Assembly: GCF_004357985.1 (NCBI RefSeq)
Contig: NZ_SMTF01000003.1
Location: 372,001-436,000 of the forward strand
Length of the DNA stretch: 64,000 bases
Source: Luteimonas aestuarii
Lineage (GTDB): Bacteria; Pseudomonadota; Gammaproteobacteria; Xanthomonadales; Xanthomonadaceae
Direction of reading: 5' to 3'
Made by a program: the position numbers and the translations under genes. Every line of letters starts with the position of its first letter. Positions within the stretch are counted from its first letter, which is position 1. A model generated the notes under the pieces. That model was not told the DNA's origin. It made no database searches and was given only the letters and a program-made list of their open reading frames with translations. Below are positions 16,391 through 24,527 of the stretch, in pieces.

Positions 16391-16391
16391 T

Positions 16392-16799
16392 TCAGGCGTC
16401 CCCTCCAACCTGTGCGATCCAGTCGCCGAGGTTGTAGTAGTTGGTGACACGAGCGATCTTGCCATCGCGGATGTCGAAGAACGCGCCGCCCGGCAGCACG
16501 TAGCGCTGGCCTTCGGCTTCCGGCAGCCCCTCGTCGGTCACCTTGTATTCACCATGCACCACGTACTCCGCGCCTGCACGCAGGCCGTCGGCGCTGACCA
16601 TCACCACGATCCCGCGCAGTTGCTCGCCATAGCAGCGGTCCATGCGCTGCAGGAAGGCGCGGAAGGCTTCGCGACCGACCTCACGAGCACCCTGGTTCAA
16701 GTCGTGCGCGACGTCATCGGTCAACATTGACAGCATGGCCTCGCGGTCGCCGCGGTTGAAGGCGTCGTAGTAGGCAGTGATGAGAGTGTCAGCGTTCAT
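16392..16799 (-). CDS. SnoaL/ketosteroid-isomerase-like (NTF2-fold) protein
   Basis: 135 residues with the cone-shaped NTF2 pattern: ITAYYDAFNRGDREAMLSML, DDVAHDLNQG, a central FRAFLQRMDR helix and C-terminal strands GGAFFDIRDGKIARVTNYYN. It is the first gene of a three-gene minus-strand operon and diverges from a LysR-type regulator, which probably controls it. Catalysis cannot be assigned from sequence. Confidence 0.82.
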   Translation of the reverse strand: MNADTLITAYYDAFNRGDREAMLSMLTDDVAHDLNQGAREVGREAFRAFLQRMDRCYGEQLRGIVVMVSADGLRAGAEYVVHGEYKVTDEGLPEAEGQRYVLPGGAFFDIRDGKIARVTNYYNLGDWIAQVGGDA

Positions 16800-16870
16800 T
16801 CGCGTTCCTTATTGGGTTGTTCGGAGCGGAGCATTCCGGGGTGTTGTCAGTCTGGGCAACCGCGCCGCCC

Positions 16871-16900
16871 TTGTATATGGAATTGTTTCGATTTTATAAT
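16871..16900 (+). promoter_or_regulatory. Promoter and inverted repeat in the divergent region
   Basis: TTGTAT at 16871-16876 and TATAAT at 16895-16900 with an 18-base spacer form a good sigma-70 promoter reading toward the LysR gene. An imperfect inverted repeat (ATTGTTTC and GGAACAAT) brackets the -10 region and extends to about 16919. This matches the usual placement of a LysR autoregulatory site shared with the divergent operon. Confidence 0.55.
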
Positions 16901-16953
16901 TTCACAATCTGGAACAATCAACGAGCAGCGAAATCGGCCATGAGGCGTGCGTC

Positions 16954-17859
16954 ATGAACAAAGAAATGGAACTACTGCGCATCTTTCGGGTGGCGGCCGA
17001 AAGCAGCAGTTTTCGCGATGCGGCCGCCCGGCTGGGGACTTCTCCGCAAGGTGTAACCCGTGCCATCCAGCAACTGGAGCAACACTACGGCGAGGTGTTG
17101 TTTCATCGAAGCACGCGCCAGGTGCGCATCAGCGCCTTCGGCGAAGGGCTGCTAGACCGAGTGCGCCCCGCATTGGAGCGGTTCGAGGATCTGTGGCGAA
17201 CGCCTGGCTCCGACCAGCAGGCCTCTCTGTCCGGTACGGTTCGCATCACCGCACCGCACAGCTTGGGCACCAGAGCGGTGCTACCGGCACTGGAGCGCGT
17301 GGCCGAGCGTCATCCCGGCATCACGCTGGATGTGCGCCTGTCCGATCGCATCAGCAATACGGTTGACGAAGGGATTGACGTCGGGATCAGGGTCGGATTC
17401 ATGCGCGATAGCCGCTTCGTCGCACGCAAGGCCGCCGACATGAGACTCCCCATCGTTGCCGCTCCGCGCCTGATCAAGAAAGTGGGCGTACCTGCAAAAA
17501 TCGATGCGCTAAGCAGCCTGCCAGTTACCGTGGCCTTGGATATCAATACCGGCCGTCCCTGGCCTTGGCACTTCAAGGCGGGACGCCAGTGGACACCTAC
17601 CGCACCCACTCTCGTCGCCGACAATGCCGACATGGAAATGGGAGCGGCGCTGGCCGGGATCGCGTTCGCGCAACTGGCGGACTACATGGCCGCCCCCTAC
17701 ATTGCCAGCGGGAAGCTCGTGCAAGTGCTGGAGAACGAAGAACCTCCGGCATGGGGGTTGTACGTCTATCGGCCTCAGCGTGGCCCAATTCCGGGAAGGG
17801 TTCGAGCGGTATTTGATGAAATGCTGGTCGCCGTTGGATCGTTGTCAGCTTTGCCCTGA
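16954..17859 (+). CDS. LysR-family transcriptional regulator
   Basis: 301 residues. The N-terminal winged helix is clear (LLRIFRVAAESSSFRDAAAR, then LGTSPQGVTRAIQQLEQHYG and VLFHRSTRQVRIS). The effector domain follows with LSGTVRITAPHSLGTRAVLP and GIDVGIRVGFMRDSRFVARK. It is divergent from the SnoaL/GNAT/nitrilase operon, the classical LysR layout, and also precedes an SDR gene, so either may be its target. Confidence 0.9.
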   Translation: MNKEMELLRIFRVAAESSSFRDAAARLGTSPQGVTRAIQQLEQHYGEVLFHRSTRQVRISAFGEGLLDRVRPALERFEDLWRTPGSDQQASLSGTVRITAPHSLGTRAVLPALERVAERHPGITLDVRLSDRISNTVDEGIDVGIRVGFMRDSRFVARKAADMRLPIVAAPRLIKKVGVPAKIDALSSLPVTVALDINTGRPWPWHFKAGRQWTPTAPTLVADNADMEMGAALAGIAFAQLADYMAAPYIASGKLVQVLENEEPPAWGLYVYRPQRGPIPGRVRAVFDEMLVAVGSLSALP

Positions 17860-17978
17860 CGCGTCGCAAGACTCTGTAGGGCACACACCTTGGAAAGCGG
17901 GGCACTGAGGCTCGGTGGCTCACCCCTCCGGTTGAATGGTAATCCCCGGTTAAGCATGTTGCCCTCCTATTTGTTCCA

Positions 17979-17990
17979 TATTCAGGAATA
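17979..17990. promoter_or_regulatory. Short palindrome upstream of the SDR gene
   Basis: TATTCAGGAATA is a perfect 12-base palindrome in an AT-rich intergenic patch (17970-18050). It resembles the AGTATTGGGAATACT site ahead of the ene-reductase at 13293. Near-repeats of CCAATCAT at about 17998 and 18021 lie just downstream. A shared regulator is possible but unproven. Confidence 0.35.
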
Positions 17991-18100
17991 GCTTAATCCA
18001 ATCATTTCCATTTATTGAGACCAATCATGGGACTAAGATTTGTTCACCGTCAGGTTAATCAGCCATGGCGAAATACAAACCCGCCGATGAGGTTCTCAAC

Positions 18101-18844
18101 ATGAGCAATAACATTTCTGGAAAAGTTGTCGTTATCACCGGCGCCAGCAGTGGCTTGGGCGAAGCGACTGCACGCCACCTTGCTGCGCTTGGCGCGCGCG
18201 TAGTGCTGGCCGCACGCCGCAAAGATAAACTCGACGCATTGGTGACTGAGCTGACCAATGCAGGTGGTCAGGCAATCGCGTATCAGACCGATGTCACCTC
18301 TCAGGAAGAAGTCAAAGCGCTCATTCAAGGTGCCGTGGACACCTACGGGCGCATTGATGTACTGGTCAACAATGCCGGGCTGATGGCGATTGCACCGCTC
18401 AGTGATGCTCGCACTGACGAGTGGGATCGCATGATCGATATCAACATCAAGGGGCTGCTGTACGGAGTCGCGGCTGCATTGCCGGTCTTCCAGAAACAAA
18501 ACAGTGGCCACTTCATCAACATCGCATCGGTTGCAGGCCTGAAGGTATTCAGCCCTGGCGGCACGGTGTACAGCGGCACCAAGTTTGCTGTGCGGGCCAT
18601 CTCCGAAGGACTGCGTCACGAAGTCGGTGGCAGCATTCGCACCACGACTATCGAACCGGGTGCCGTGGACTCCGATTTGAAATTCGGCAGCACCCACCAA
18701 CAGAGCCGCGATTTCGTGGTGGACTTCTACAAGCATGCAATCCCCGCTCAATCCGTCGCTCGGGCTATCGCCTTCGCAATTGAGCAGCCTGCTGACGTGG
18801 ATATTAACGAGATCGTTCTGCGCCCAACCGTGCAGGAATTCTAA
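18101..18844 (+). CDS. Short-chain dehydrogenase/reductase (SDR)
   Basis: A classical SDR of 247 residues: TGASSGLGEATARHLA binds NAD(P); the NNAG motif, the catalytic Ser in INIASVAGL and the YSGTKFAVRA (YxxxK) motif are all present. The ATG at 18101 is chosen over an in-frame ATG at 18065 because GAGGT sits eight bases before it and the Rossmann fold starts there. Substrate unknown. It is the middle of three inducible-looking oxidoreductase genes (ene-reductase, SDR, MDR) in this patchwork. Confidence 0.88.
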   Translation: MSNNISGKVVVITGASSGLGEATARHLAALGARVVLAARRKDKLDALVTELTNAGGQAIAYQTDVTSQEEVKALIQGAVDTYGRIDVLVNNAGLMAIAPLSDARTDEWDRMIDINIKGLLYGVAAALPVFQKQNSGHFINIASVAGLKVFSPGGTVYSGTKFAVRAISEGLRHEVGGSIRTTTIEPGAVDSDLKFGSTHQQSRDFVVDFYKHAIPAQSVARAIAFAIEQPADVDINEIVLRPTVQEF

Positions 18845-18852
18845 TGAGTTGA

Positions 18853-18878
18853 GGGCCTGCCGCTTCGGCGTCAGGCCC
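18853..18878 (+). terminator. Hairpin after the SDR gene
   Basis: GGGCCTG (18853-18859) pairs with CAGGCCC (18872-18878) around a CTTCGG-type loop a few bases after the stop codon. The following run is only weakly T-rich, so it is a probable rather than certain intrinsic terminator. Confidence 0.45.
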
Positions 18879-19000
18879 CGCTTATATCGAGTGAAAAGCT
18901 GTGTGAATCGCCCCCTGGTTCTGTAGCTACCAGATAACCGCGTTTGGCCGGTTTGAGTTTGTTGCATCAGATGGGTGTCGGCCAATAGCCGCCATTGTGT

Positions 19001-19165
19001 TCCCGGTGATGCTTTGCCTGCGCGTAGTCCGATGCAGCAAGGAAACCCCCAGGTGTTGTTCGAGCATTTTTACCTGCTTTCCCACCAACTGAGGGGATAG
19101 GTTGAGGTCATCCGCAGCAGCGCTGAATGATCCCAGCTCTAACGAACGTAGCCATCTGGGTCGGG
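19001..19165 (-). pseudogene. LysR-family regulator N-terminal remnant
   Basis: Reading leftward, one frame gives WLRSLELG, then SFSAAADDLNLSPQLVGK, QVKMLEQHLGVSLLHRTTR and RQSITG, a clear LysR winged-helix domain. No intact start and no effector domain remain, and the frame dissolves before 18990. It is probably the relic of the original regulator of the adjacent MDR or SDR gene. The rest of the 18879-19313 gap shows nothing else. Confidence 0.65.
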
Positions 19166-19313
19166 CGATACATTAAAAACTCTCTGTTTCAAGTATTACG
19201 CCATAGTAGGCCTTTATCCGCTACCAACCAATGATTACATTTTATTCACTCTTCGATTAGCCGCAGACCTTTCCTGCGCACTTCGAAGCCCATTCAAAAA
19301 CGAGGTATCCGCA

Positions 19314-20303
19314 ATGGCACGCATTGTCAGAATCCATGAGTACGGTGACGCCAGTGTTCTGAAGCTGGAAAATTTGGACGTATCGGCACCGGCGGCAAAC
19401 GAGGTGCAGATTGGCGTCAAAGCGATTGGCTTGAACCGAGCCGAGGTGATGTTTCGCAATCACGCATACCTACAGGAAGCCGAGTTCCCTAGCCGCCTGG
19501 GCTACGAGGCCGCAGGCATCGTGGTTGCAGTGGGTAGCGCAGTAACCGGGATCAAGGTGGGTGATGCAGTCGCTCTCATCCCGCCTCTGGACATCGCCCG
19601 TTGGGGCACCTACGGAGAGATGGCCAATGTACCTGCTCATCTGGTGGTGAAGAGCCCCGAGAGGTTGTCCTTCGAAGAGGCTGCTGCGTCCTGGATGCAG
19701 TACGTCACCGCCTGGGGTGCACTCATCGAGCAGGCCAAACTCGGGCAACACGACTTTGTCCTTGTCACCGCGGCATCAAGCAGTGTTGGTCTGGCTGCCT
19801 TCCAGATAGCACGTATGGTCGGCGCCACACCAATTGCAATCACGCGAACCCGTGCGAAGAAACAGGCCCTTCTGGATGCTGGTGCCGCGTATGTGATCGT
19901 GAGTGACGAAGAGGATATCGTCGAGCGCGTGATGGAGATAACGGCCGGACAAGGCGCCCGCGTTGTGTTCGACCCGGTTGGCGGGCGGTCCTTCGAGCCC
20001 CTCACGCAGAGCATGGCCCGAGGTGGCATTCTGCTGGTATACGGTGCACTCAGCTCGGAACCGACGCCATTCCCGCTGTTTACCGTGCTGGGCAAAAGCC
20101 TAACCCTCAAGGGCTATCTCTATGCAGAAATTGTGGCCGACCCAGAAGTCCTTGAAAGTGCCAAGGCGTTTATTCTGCAGGGGCTGGAGTCTGGAGCACT
20201 GAGCCCGATAATCGCCAAGACCTTCCCTCTAAGTGACATCCAGGAAGCCCATCGTTTCCTTGAGACCAATCAGCAGATTGGAAAGATCGTGGTGACAGTC
20301 TAA
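19314..20303 (+). CDS. Zinc-independent MDR / quinone-oxidoreductase-like protein
   Basis: 329 residues of the medium-chain dehydrogenase/reductase family: LGYEAAGIVVAVGSAVTG in the catalytic domain and VTAASSSVGLAAFQIARM in the cofactor domain. The cysteine ligands of zinc alcohol dehydrogenases are absent, which fits the quinone oxidoreductase branch. A role in NADPH-dependent reduction of quinones or enals is family knowledge; the substrate here is unknown. A decayed LysR gene lies just upstream on the other strand. Confidence 0.87.
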   Translation: MARIVRIHEYGDASVLKLENLDVSAPAANEVQIGVKAIGLNRAEVMFRNHAYLQEAEFPSRLGYEAAGIVVAVGSAVTGIKVGDAVALIPPLDIARWGTYGEMANVPAHLVVKSPERLSFEEAAASWMQYVTAWGALIEQAKLGQHDFVLVTAASSSVGLAAFQIARMVGATPIAITRTRAKKQALLDAGAAYVIVSDEEDIVERVMEITAGQGARVVFDPVGGRSFEPLTQSMARGGILLVYGALSSEPTPFPLFTVLGKSLTLKGYLYAEIVADPEVLESAKAFILQGLESGALSPIIAKTFPLSDIQEAHRFLETNQQIGKIVVTV

Positions 20304-20312
20304 TCGCCATTT

Positions 20313-20344
20313 CTGGGGCTGAGAGCAGAATCTTTCGGCCCCAG
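20313..20344 (+). terminator. Possible terminator after the MDR gene
   Basis: CTGGGGC (20313-20319) and GCCCCAG (20338-20344) can pair just after the stop. The loop is long (18 bases) and the T-run weak, so this is tentative. Confidence 0.3.
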
Positions 20345-20374
20345 TTCAACCCGTCCAACTGGAGTTACCAGGAT

Positions 20375-20516
20375 TTAGTGGACACCTGAGCGGCGGGACC
20401 GATGTGCCGCTTCGAACTCGATGGGACTAACGCCACCGAGGTAGCTGTGCCGACGGATCGGATTGTAGAAGCCTTCGATGTACTCGGATACGTCCAAGGC
20501 AGCCGTTTGGCGGTCG
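20375..20516 (-). pseudogene. IS3-family transposase (orfB) C-terminal remnant
   Basis: A minus-strand frame ending at a TAA (20375-20377) reads DVSEYIEG followed by FYNPIRRHSYLGGVSPIEF, the hallmark tail of IS3-group integrase-type transposases. Upstream of about 20516 the match is lost. It is a relic marking an old insertion between the MDR gene and the metal region. Confidence 0.75.
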
Positions 20517-21109
20517 TGCACACTCCGACGGTCGGTACAGCCTCACATGGCGGGACCGCACGCATCAAGGACAAGCGGCCTCTCAGAAGCAGGCCAAGCC
20601 CTTCATGACGCGATGGGTCGCTGCTCGGGGAACTCAATCGCCTATGCGTCTTGGCCACAAACCACCCTCCACTCTCGTGCCCTTGGCCGACTTCCTCCGC
20701 GATTACGACAAGGGGAGCTTCTGAGCATTGGTGCGCCGCCACAGGAGTCTGGTTCAGTGGCCCGCTCCCCGTGGACGGCCGCCCTATCCCCGATAAACAT
20801 CCCTAATCCCCTGCCCTATCGATGTTCGCTTCCGGCCAAAGCGGCCTACGATCACGGCGCCGGTATCGTTTACTCGGCGCCCCAACGGCTAGCTGTTGCT
20901 GAGCGATTTCAGGTCAGCGACGAACTGCTCGGGATGCGGTGGGTGTGGTAGACCATGACCAACGGGGGCATCCTCCGCCGCGCGAGGAAATCGCCCGGCG
21001 CGCGCCGCAATGACAACGTGTACGTACGGGCCACGTGGAGATTCCGGGCGACCCTGGTGATCGTGAGGCGACAGGCTTCGGCTGGCCGGACCCGCGCGCA
21101 CAGCAGACA
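20517..21109. other. Gap with fragments, no intact gene
   Basis: No intact gene is seen. A minus-strand frame at 20889-20980 reads APVGHGLPH then PEQFVADLKSL before a stop, which resembles the last residues of an alpha/beta-hydrolase, but nothing upstream supports it. The segment 20782-20850 resembles 11071-11130 (CGATAAA, CTAATC, CGCTTCCGGCC). The stretch is best viewed as recombination debris. Confidence 0.5.
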
Positions 21110-21118
21110 ATGGTCGCC

Positions 21119-22038
21119 ATGAAACCCCGCGACAGACCGGCCGAAGCCACGCCGGACCTGAGGAAATACGCCTGGCTGGCCATCGTGACCGCGGTGCTGA
21201 CGGTGCTGCTCAAGGGCAGCGCCTGGGCGATCACCGGCTCGGTGGGCCTGCTGTCGGACGCCGCCGAATCGATGGTCAACCTGGTGGCCGCCATCGTCGC
21301 CCTGGTCTCGCTGACCATCGCCGCCCGGCCGGCCGACGACGACCACCACTTCGGCCACAGCAAGGCGGAGTATTTCTCCGCCGCGCTGGAAGGGATCATG
21401 ATCTTCGTCGCCGCGGCCTCGATCATCTACCTGGGCATCGATCGCCTGCTCAACCCCCGGCCGCTGGGATCGCTCGGCATCGGCCTCGCCGTTTCGATCA
21501 TGGCCGCCGTCCTCAACGGCATCGTCGGGCGGATCGGATCAAGGTCGGCACGCGCCACCGCTCCATCACCCTGCGCGCCGACGGCAAGCACCTGATGGCC
21601 GACGTGTACACCTCGGTCGGGGTCGTGGTGGGCCTGGGGTTGGCGTGGCTGACAGGCTGGAACTGGCTGGATCCGGTGATCGCGATCCTGGTGGGCGTGA
21701 ACATCCTGGTTGTCGGCTACCGGCTGATGTCCGAATCCGCCTCCGGCCTGATGGACGCGACCCTGTCCCCCGAGGACAACGCCCGGATCCAGGCCATCCT
21801 GGACGCGCACGCCGAACCGGGCCGGATCGAATTCCACGCCGTGCGCACGCGCGAGTCCGGGGCCCGCCAGTTCATGGAGATGCACATGCTGGTGCCCGGC
21901 GACTGGACGGTGCTGCGCGGGCATGACGCCATGGAAGACCTGGTGGAGAAGATCGTGGCGGAGTTTCCCGCCATGCGCGTGACCGGGCACCTGGAACCGG
22001 TCTCCGATCCCCGCAGCTACGAAGACATGGCCCTGTAG
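21119..22038 (+). pseudogene. CDF-family cation transporter (FieF-like), frameshifted
   Basis: The first frame from ATG 21119 (or 21110) encodes CDF helices 1-4, including GLLSDAAESMVNLVAA (the DxxD-type site) and HHFGHSKAEYFSAALEG. Near 21530-21540 the frame is lost, and a second frame continues IKVGTRHRSITLRADGKHLM, then ADVYTSVGVVVGLGLAW and the C-terminal cytoplasmic domain to 22038. Together they would make a nearly full-length exporter of Zn, Fe or Co. A small deletion around 21535 (or a sequence error) splits it. It sits at the left edge of the copper region. Confidence 0.8.
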
Positions 22039-22153
22039 CCGAAAAGCGGGAGGCGACGTTGGGTCAGGCAGGCGACGAAGACCCGCGGCTCGATCCCCCG
22101 TGCGTTGTCACTGTATTCATCCGGAGTTTATATCCGCACGTATACTAAGGCGC

Positions 22154-22570
22154 ATGCCTTTCCGCGCGCTCCTGATGCGGTTGTTCCTGGTCGTTGCCTT
22201 GCTCGCCAACGGTCCGGGCATCGCTGGCGCGTCCATGCACATGGAGCACGTGCGCGACTCCGCCGGTGACGTCACCTCGGCACCGACAGCAGCCGAGGCC
22301 ATGGCGGCCTGCCATGGAGGAGCAGCGGCTGCTACGGGGGCCAATGAACACCATCACCCCCAGGCCACTGACGAGGCCGGAGCGGTATCGCCGTGGGACG
22401 ACTGCTCTGAGGCGGGTAATTGCTGCCCCTGCATGCACCATTGCGCAGCGGCGCTCGCCGGGTCGGCACTCGCCGATTTCACCATCCGGTACCGGCACAC
22501 CGCCGAACCGTTCCTGTCGGTGCACGCGTCCGCGGCCCTGACCAATCTCTTCCGACCTCCGATCGGCTAA
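22154..22570 (+). CDS. copL: CopL-family metal-binding regulatory protein
   Basis: 138 residues with an N-terminal signal or anchor (RALLMRLFLVVALLANGPGIAG), then a Met/His segment (SMHMEHV), a His patch (NEHHHPQ) and a Cys/His cluster (CSEAGNCCPCMHHCAA). In Xanthomonas, CopL is encoded directly before copA and is needed for copper-induced expression of copAB; position and composition match. The ATG at 22154 is preferred to a frame opening earlier, because the signal peptide starts there. A TATACT hexamer at 22141-22146 would lie almost on the start, so transcription may begin further upstream. Confidence 0.82.
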   Translation: MPFRALLMRLFLVVALLANGPGIAGASMHMEHVRDSAGDVTSAPTAAEAMAACHGGAAAATGANEHHHPQATDEAGAVSPWDDCSEAGNCCPCMHHCAAALAGSALADFTIRYRHTAEPFLSVHASAALTNLFRPPIG

Positions 22571-22673
22571 GTGTCCCTGCGCGCCTTCCGAGGCGCTGAT
22601 GGATCCTGTCCGCTGCTCCGCACTGACAGGGTAACGCTCGTCCCGCGAGCCTTCGACCTTTCCCGGAGTTCCC

Positions 22674-24527
22674 ATGTCATCCGATTCTTTCGGCCGTGCC
22701 GAGGGGCTGTCTGCCCCGTCGCGCCGCCGCTTCGTCCAGGGCCTTGCTGTTGGCGGGGCCGTCGCAACCTTGGGCCTGTGGCCCCGTTCCAGCTGGGCCG
22801 TCAAGGCCGAGGGCCTGCCCAACGTGCTCTCGGGCACCGAATTCGACCTGACCATCGGCGAGACGCCGATGAACTTCACCGGCGCCACGCGCCCCGCGAT
22901 CACAGTCAACGGATCGATTCCCGCACCCTTGCTGCGCTGGCGGGAAGGCACCACCGTCAACCTGCGGGTCCGCAATGCCCTGCCCCGCGGCTCGATCCAT
23001 GGCGAGCAGGCGTCGATCCACTGGCACGGCATCCTGCTGCCGGCCGACATGGACGGCGTGCCCGGGCTGAGCTTCAACGGCATCAACCGTGGCGAGACCT
23101 ACCAGTACCGCTTCAACGTCGTGCAGGGCGGCACCTACTGGTACCACAGCCATTCCGGCTTCCAGGAGCAGGCCGGTCTCTACGGGCCACTGGTGATCGA
23201 GCCGCTGGAACCCGAGCCCTTCGCCTATGACCGCGATTACGTGGTCATGCTCAGCGACTGGACCGACCTCGATCCGAAGCGCCTGTTCGCCAGGCTCAAG
23301 AAGCGGTCTGACTTCGACAACTTCTCCAAGCAGACGGTCGGCGACTTCTTCGACGACGTGAAGCAGCACGGCCTGGCCGCTACGGTCGAGGACCGCAAGA
23401 TGTGGGGCCAGATGCGGATGACGCCGACCGACCTGTCGGACGTCAACGGCAACACCTATACCTTCCTCATGAACGGCACGACCTCGCTCGGCAACTGGAC
23501 CGGGCTGTTCCGGTCGGGCGAGAAGGTCCGCCTCCGTTTCATCAACGGGTCGGCAATGACGTACTTCGATGTGCGCATCCCGGGCCTGAAGATGACGGTG
23601 GTCGCGGCCGATGGACAGTACGTCCGCCCGGTCACGGTCGATGAGTTCCGCATCGCCACCGCTGAAACGTTCGACGTCATTGTCGAGCCGACCGGGCAGG
23701 ATGCGTTCACCATTTTTGCCCAGGACAGCGGCCGCACGGGATACATCAGCGGAACACTCGCCGTCAGGGAAGGCTTGCGGGCGCCGGTGCCGGACGTCGA
23801 CCCCAAGCCACTCCTCACCATGGACGACATGGGCCACGGCGGGATGGGTGGCGGCGGTCACGACATGTCTTCGATGTCGCACGGTGCGATGGCCGGCGGT
23901 GCCATGGCCGGAATGGACCACAGCGGTCACGACATGTCGTCGATGGCAGCAGGCACGGCCGCCGGAGGGAGCATGGCCGGGATGGACCACGGTGCCGGCG
24001 GGATGCAGGAGCATCCAGCCACCGAAACCGGCAACCCGCTGGTCGACATGCAGACGATGGCCCCTGTGCCGAGACTCGATGATCCGGGCATTGGCTTACG
24101 CGACAACGGCCGACGCGTACTGACCTACGGCGATCTGCGCAGCACGTTCCCCGACCCCGACGGGCGCGCGCCCGGCCGCACGGTCGAGCTGCACCTGACC
24201 GGTCACATGGAGCGCTTTGCATGGTCGTTCGATGGAGTGAAGTTCGCTGACGCCGAACCCCTGCGTCTGAAGTACGGCGAGCGCATGCGAGTCGTCTTGG
24301 TCAACGACACGATGATGTCGCACCCGATCCATCTGCACGGCATGTGGAGCGACCTCGAGGACGAGTCCGGCAACTTCATGGTGCGCAAGCACACCATCGA
24401 CATGCCGCCTGGTACGAAGCGGGCCTTTCGCGTGCGCGCCGACGCGCTGGGTCGCTGGGCGTTCCATTGCCACCTGCTTTACCACATGGAAGCCGGCATG
24501 TTCCGCGAAGTGCGGGTGGAGGAATGA
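22674..24527 (+). CDS. copA: CopA multicopper oxidase, periplasmic copper resistance
   Basis: 617 residues. The twin-arginine signal (RRRFVQG near 17-23, then a hydrophobic stretch to about 42) predicts Tat export in folded form. All copper sites are present: HWHG at 116-119, YWYHSHSG, HPIHLHGMW from 550, and HCHLLYHMEAGMF from 598. Between the second and third cupredoxin domains is a Met/His-rich insert (MGHGGMGGGGHDMSSM and similar) that binds extra copper. It oxidises Cu(I) and sequesters copper in the periplasm. The stop overlaps the copB start (ATGA). Confidence 0.96.
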   Translation: MSSDSFGRAEGLSAPSRRRFVQGLAVGGAVATLGLWPRSSWAVKAEGLPNVLSGTEFDLTIGETPMNFTGATRPAITVNGSIPAPLLRWREGTTVNLRVRNALPRGSIHGEQASIHWHGILLPADMDGVPGLSFNGINRGETYQYRFNVVQGGTYWYHSHSGFQEQAGLYGPLVIEPLEPEPFAYDRDYVVMLSDWTDLDPKRLFARLKKRSDFDNFSKQTVGDFFDDVKQHGLAATVEDRKMWGQMRMTPTDLSDVNGNTYTFLMNGTTSLGNWTGLFRSGEKVRLRFINGSAMTYFDVRIPGLKMTVVAADGQYVRPVTVDEFRIATAETFDVIVEPTGQDAFTIFAQDSGRTGYISGTLAVREGLRAPVPDVDPKPLLTMDDMGHGGMGGGGHDMSSMSHGAMAGGAMAGMDHSGHDMSSMAAGTAAGGSMAGMDHGAGGMQEHPATETGNPLVDMQTMAPVPRLDDPGIGLRDNGRRVLTYGDLRSTFPDPDGRAPGRTVELHLTGHMERFAWSFDGVKFADAEPLRLKYGERMRVVLVNDTMMSHPIHLHGMWSDLEDESGNFMVRKHTIDMPPGTKRAFRVRADALGRWAFHCHLLYHMEAGMFREVRVEE

